Assembly: GCA_913058025.1 (NCBI GenBank)
Contig: CAJXPN010000159.1
Location: forward strand, 1 to 7,945
Reading direction: 5' to 3'
Length of the DNA stretch: 7,945 bases
Source: an uncultured Myxococcales bacterium
GTDB lineage: Bacteria; Myxococcota_A; Bradymonadia; Bradymonadales; Bradymonadaceae
Shown one piece after another: positions 5,771 to 7,945 of this stretch (positions within the stretch are counted from its first letter, which is position 1; each line of letters opens with the position of its first letter). Under the pieces are notes generated by a model. That model was not told the origin of the DNA. It was given only the letters and a program-made list of their open reading frames with translations, and ran no database searches. The position numbers and the translations under genes were made by a program.

Positions 5771-7279
5771 TCACCAGCGGAGCTTGTAACCGGCGTCCTT
5801 GAGGTAGTCGCGCTCGGTCTCGAGGTCGGCGACGGTCAGCGGGGAGGCGTCGAGGTAGCCTTCTGGGAAGGTGAGGTGGAGCTTGTGGGTGCCCTTGGAG
5901 GTGACGACGAGGGTCTCGGGGGCGGCGGCGTCGACGCGGCCGCGACACAGGAGGACGGCGAGCCGGAGGATGATGGTCAGGCGCAGGCTGCGCTCGCGGT
6001 TGCGCTCGGGCTGGTTGTCGAAGCGGTGGGGCTTGAGGCGGCGGCGGTGGGAGCGCACGAGTGCCCAGAGGAGCTGCTGGTCCTGGCGCGAGAAGCCGGG
6101 GAGGTGGGCGTTCTCGACGATGTAGGACCCGTGCTTGTGGTAGCGGCTGTGCGCGATCGAGAGGCCGACCTCGTGGATGCGACACGCCCAACGCAGGCGC
6201 GCGGCGGCGACCTCGCCGCCGAGCTCCCAGGGCTCGTCGAGCTGGGTGAACATGGCCATGGCGCAGCGCTCGACGCGCGTGGACTGTGCGCGGTCGACGA
6301 GGTGGCGCTTGGCGAGCTCGGCGATGGTCTCGTTGCGGATGTCGGCGCGCTGGACGCGGCCAGCGAGCTCGAAGATCAGGCCCTCTCGGAGCGCGCAGTC
6401 GGAGACGGTCATCTCCTCGATCCCGAGGGACTCGAAGACCGAGATCAGGACAGCGAGGCCACCGTGGAAGACCGGCTTGCGGTCGTCGCTCAGGCCGTCG
6501 AGCTTGACCTTGTCGACGTGGCCGGCGTCGACGAGCGCGTCACGCAGCCGGTAGAGCGAGTCGAGCGTGAGGCCGATGGGGCCGAGGCCGTTCTGGAGGA
6601 TGATGTCCTGTGTGGAGCGGATGGTGCCCGACGATCCGAGGGCGTGGGACCAGCCGAGCATGGGGTAGACGTGCTCGATGGCGCGCAGCTCCTGGCGGCC
6701 CGCGAGGACGGCGGCGTCGAAGCGGTCGCGGGTGAGGACGTCGTCGGGGAAGAAGCGCTGGCTGAAGCTCACGCAACCCATGTAGTTGGACTCGCAGGCG
6801 AGGACGTCGTGGTCGTGGCCGACGATGACCTCGGTGGAGCCGCCGCCGATGTCGACGACGAGGCGGTTGCCCTCGCGCTGGTCGGTGATGCCGTTGGCGA
6901 TCCCGGCGTAGATGATGCGGCCCTCCTCCTGGCCCGAGATGATCTCGATGGGGTGCCCGAGGGCGGCCTGCGCGAGGTCGAGGAAGCCGACGGCGCGCTT
7001 GGCCTGGCGCAGCGTGTTGGTGCCCACGGCGCGCACGGAGCCCTCGGGCATCCCGCGCAGGCGCTCGCCGAAGCGCCCGAGCGTCTCGAGCGCGCGCTGC
7101 TGGGCCTCGGGCGTCAGGTCGCCCTCTTCGGTGAGGCCGCCCCCGAGGCGGACCATCTCCTTGAGCTTGTCCACGACCTGGAAGCGCTCCCCATCCCAAC
7201 GCGCGATGATCATGTGGAAGGAGTTCGATCCGAGGTCGATGGCCGCGAGCGTCTCGAGGGGCTGTGTGGTGTCGAGCAT
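5771..7279 (-). CDS. ppx: Exopolyphosphatase, long Ppx/GppA type
   Basis: Hydrolyses terminal phosphates from inorganic polyphosphate in the cytoplasm; some relatives also cleave pppGpp. With the chosen start it is 502 residues, close to E. coli Ppx (513), and collinear with it. Domain I/II (ASKHA fold): DLGSNSFHM (15-23), TNTLRQA (87-93), IEIISGQEE (111-119; Glu118/119 match the catalytic-glutamate region), VDIGGGSTE (142-150), MGCVSF and the SSGT loop (216-219). An HD-like domain III follows (RIHEVGL..H around 367-385, LPGFSRQDQQ), then a C-terminal domain IV to LRW. The start is ATG 7279. An ATG at 7336 overlaps the upstream stop as ATGA, but the 19 codons it adds are rich in rare AGA, AGG, CAA and ACA codons and have no family match. 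No strong Shine-Dalgarno site precedes 7279. It follows the protease gene by 53 nt, so co-transcription is likely. Confidence 0.95.
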   Translation of the reverse strand: MLDTTQPLETLAAIDLGSNSFHMIIARWDGERFQVVDKLKEMVRLGGGLTEEGDLTPEAQQRALETLGRFGERLRGMPEGSVRAVGTNTLRQAKRAVGFLDLAQAALGHPIEIISGQEEGRIIYAGIANGITDQREGNRLVVDIGGGSTEVIVGHDHDVLACESNYMGCVSFSQRFFPDDVLTRDRFDAAVLAGRQELRAIEHVYPMLGWSHALGSSGTIRSTQDIILQNGLGPIGLTLDSLYRLRDALVDAGHVDKVKLDGLSDDRKPVFHGGLAVLISVFESLGIEEMTVSDCALREGLIFELAGRVQRADIRNETIAELAKRHLVDRAQSTRVERCAMAMFTQLDEPWELGGEVAAARLRWACRIHEVGLSIAHSRYHKHGSYIVENAHLPGFSRQDQQLLWALVRSHRRRLKPHRFDNQPERNRERSLRLTIILRLAVLLCRGRVDAAAPETLVVTSKGTHKLHLTFPEGYLDASPLTVADLETERDYLKDAGYKLRW

Positions 7280-7332
7280 TTTGGGTGCGTGCCTGGGTGT
7301 GGTTTGTGGCGGTCTCTGAAGAGGACCGCAGG

Positions 7333-7932
7333 TCATGCGTCGGAGGGGGCTGGCGCGTCAAGGGTCGAGGGGGTCGCGAGCCGGATGGAGATCCACCAGG
7401 CGGCCGCGGCGATCGCGCCGGTGACGGCGGCGGCGACGGCGGCCTCGGCCGCGGGTGAGACCTCGGCGCTCGGCTCGACGAACATCGGAAAGACGAGCGC
7501 GTTGAAGGTGTTGAACGCGGCGTGCGCGAAGACCGCGGGCCAGATCGAGCGCGCGCGCAGCGTCAGGTGCGCGAGGTAGGTGCCGAAGAGCGTGAGCGGG
7601 AGCATCGACAGCCAGCTCATGTGGACGGCGCCGAAGGCGAGGCCGTTGAGCGCGCAGGCGGCGGCGCCGGCGAGCCTTGGAGAGGTTCGGGTGGCGAACG
7701 CGGCGAGGTCGTCGCGCAGCGCGCTGAGCAGCGCGCCGCGGAAGGCGAACTCCTCGAGCAGCGGCGCGGTCACGCACACGGAGACGATCCCGACGACCTC
7801 GAGCCAGAACTGCTCGGGGTGGAGCAGGTCGTTCACGCGGTCGACGTACTCAAGCGCGCGCTCGGCGAGCGCGGGAGAGAGCGACGCGGTCAGCCCGCCG
7901 AGGGAGTTCGCGGCGAGCGCGAAGGCGGGCAT
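7333..7932 (-). CDS. CPBP-family intramembrane metalloprotease (5' truncated)
   Basis: Multi-pass membrane protein of the CPBP (CaaX prenyl protease 2/bacteriocin-processing, ABI) family, a glutamate-type intramembrane protease. Visible motifs, numbered from the first residue in view: EEFAFRG (60-66, EExxxR), FGAVH (100-104, FxxxH) and HAAFN (137-141, HxxxN); all three conserved motifs are intact, so activity is expected. Hydrophobic segments lie around 43-58, 88-104, 108-125 and 131-150, with a last one at about 162-183, then a Pro/Ala-rich tail. The ATG at 7930-7932 directly abuts adapter sequence, so it is probably an internal Met. Family members usually have one or more membrane helices before motif 1, and only one is left here. 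It sits first in the presumed unit with ppx. Substrate unknown. Confidence 0.88.
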   Translation of the reverse strand: MPAFALAANSLGGLTASLSPALAERALEYVDRVNDLLHPEQFWLEVVGIVSVCVTAPLLEEFAFRGALLSALRDDLAAFATRTSPRLAGAAACALNGLAFGAVHMSWLSMLPLTLFGTYLAHLTLRARSIWPAVFAHAAFNTFNALVFPMFVEPSAEVSPAAEAAVAAAVTGAIAAAAWWISIRLATPSTLDAPAPSDA

Positions 7933-7945
7933 CTGTCTCTTATAC
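7933..7945 (+). other. Nextera transposase mosaic-end remnant (not genomic)
   Basis: CTGTCTCTTATAC is the first 13 bases of the 19-bp Tn5 mosaic end as it appears when a read runs past its insert. It occupies the very last bases of the window, opposite another Nextera adapter at the left end. It is library-derived, not an IS end in the genome. Confidence 0.94.

Noticed and set aside
7337..7370. TTGACG in the end of the protease gene as a ppx promoter -35
   Set aside because: No acceptable -10 hexamer at 16-18 bp (best match three of six).
5729..7579. 616-codon open frame on the plus strand
   Set aside because: Antisense to ppx and the end of the protease gene, low-complexity acidic product, no recognisable domain.
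7933..7945. Possible Tn5/IS50 end marking a transposon in the genome
   Set aside because: It is at the last base of the contig and a Nextera index adapter sits at the other end, so library origin explains it fully.

Overview
The window is a GC-rich (roughly two-thirds G+C) stretch with five protein genes, all on the minus strand. The likely source is a Myxococcota or closely related deltaproteobacterial-type genome. This rests on high GC with G/C-ending codons, a Hanks-type Ser/Thr kinase with a single C-terminal membrane anchor, a receptor carrying a TonB C-terminal domain ahead of carboxypeptidase-regulatory-like repeats and a plug, and an orphan lipoprotein of the kind that accompanies such receptors. 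The taxonomic call is inference.

Both ends are sequencing-library artefact. Positions 1-31 match an Illumina P7/Nextera i7 adapter (tail of P7, 8-base index, transposase read primer). Positions 7933-7945 match the start of the Nextera mosaic end. The genomic insert is therefore about 32-7932. The apparent stop codon of the first gene and the apparent start codon of the last gene are created by, or abut, adapter, so both genes are truncated.

Layout in transcription order (right to left): a 5'-truncated CPBP-family intramembrane protease (7333-7932); 53 nt later a full-length exopolyphosphatase, ppx (5771-7279), probably co-transcribed; a 111-nt intergenic region with a strong sigma70-like promoter, three 11-bp-phased repeats and a 9-bp inverted repeat; a membrane-anchored Ser/Thr protein kinase with an unusual N-terminal beta-rich module (4400-5659); a 235-nt gap with a candidate promoter; an OmpA/MotB-like peptidoglycan-binding lipoprotein (3490-4164); a 269-nt gap with a GC palindrome, an inverted repeat and an extended -10 promoter; then a two-gene operon of a large lipoprotein (2006-3220) and a TonB-dependent receptor (cut at the left end, start 1949).

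Functionally, the left half is cell-envelope: an outer-membrane receptor with a co-expressed lipoprotein, and a peptidoglycan-tethering lipoprotein. The right half is signalling and stress: polyphosphate hydrolysis, a Ser/Thr kinase and a CPBP membrane protease. I see no mobile element, CRISPR array, RNA gene or recognisable defence system. The most unusual items are the adapter ends, the kinase N-terminal module with its phased promoter repeats, and the TonB-domain/receptor fusion paired with a cysteine-rich lipoprotein.
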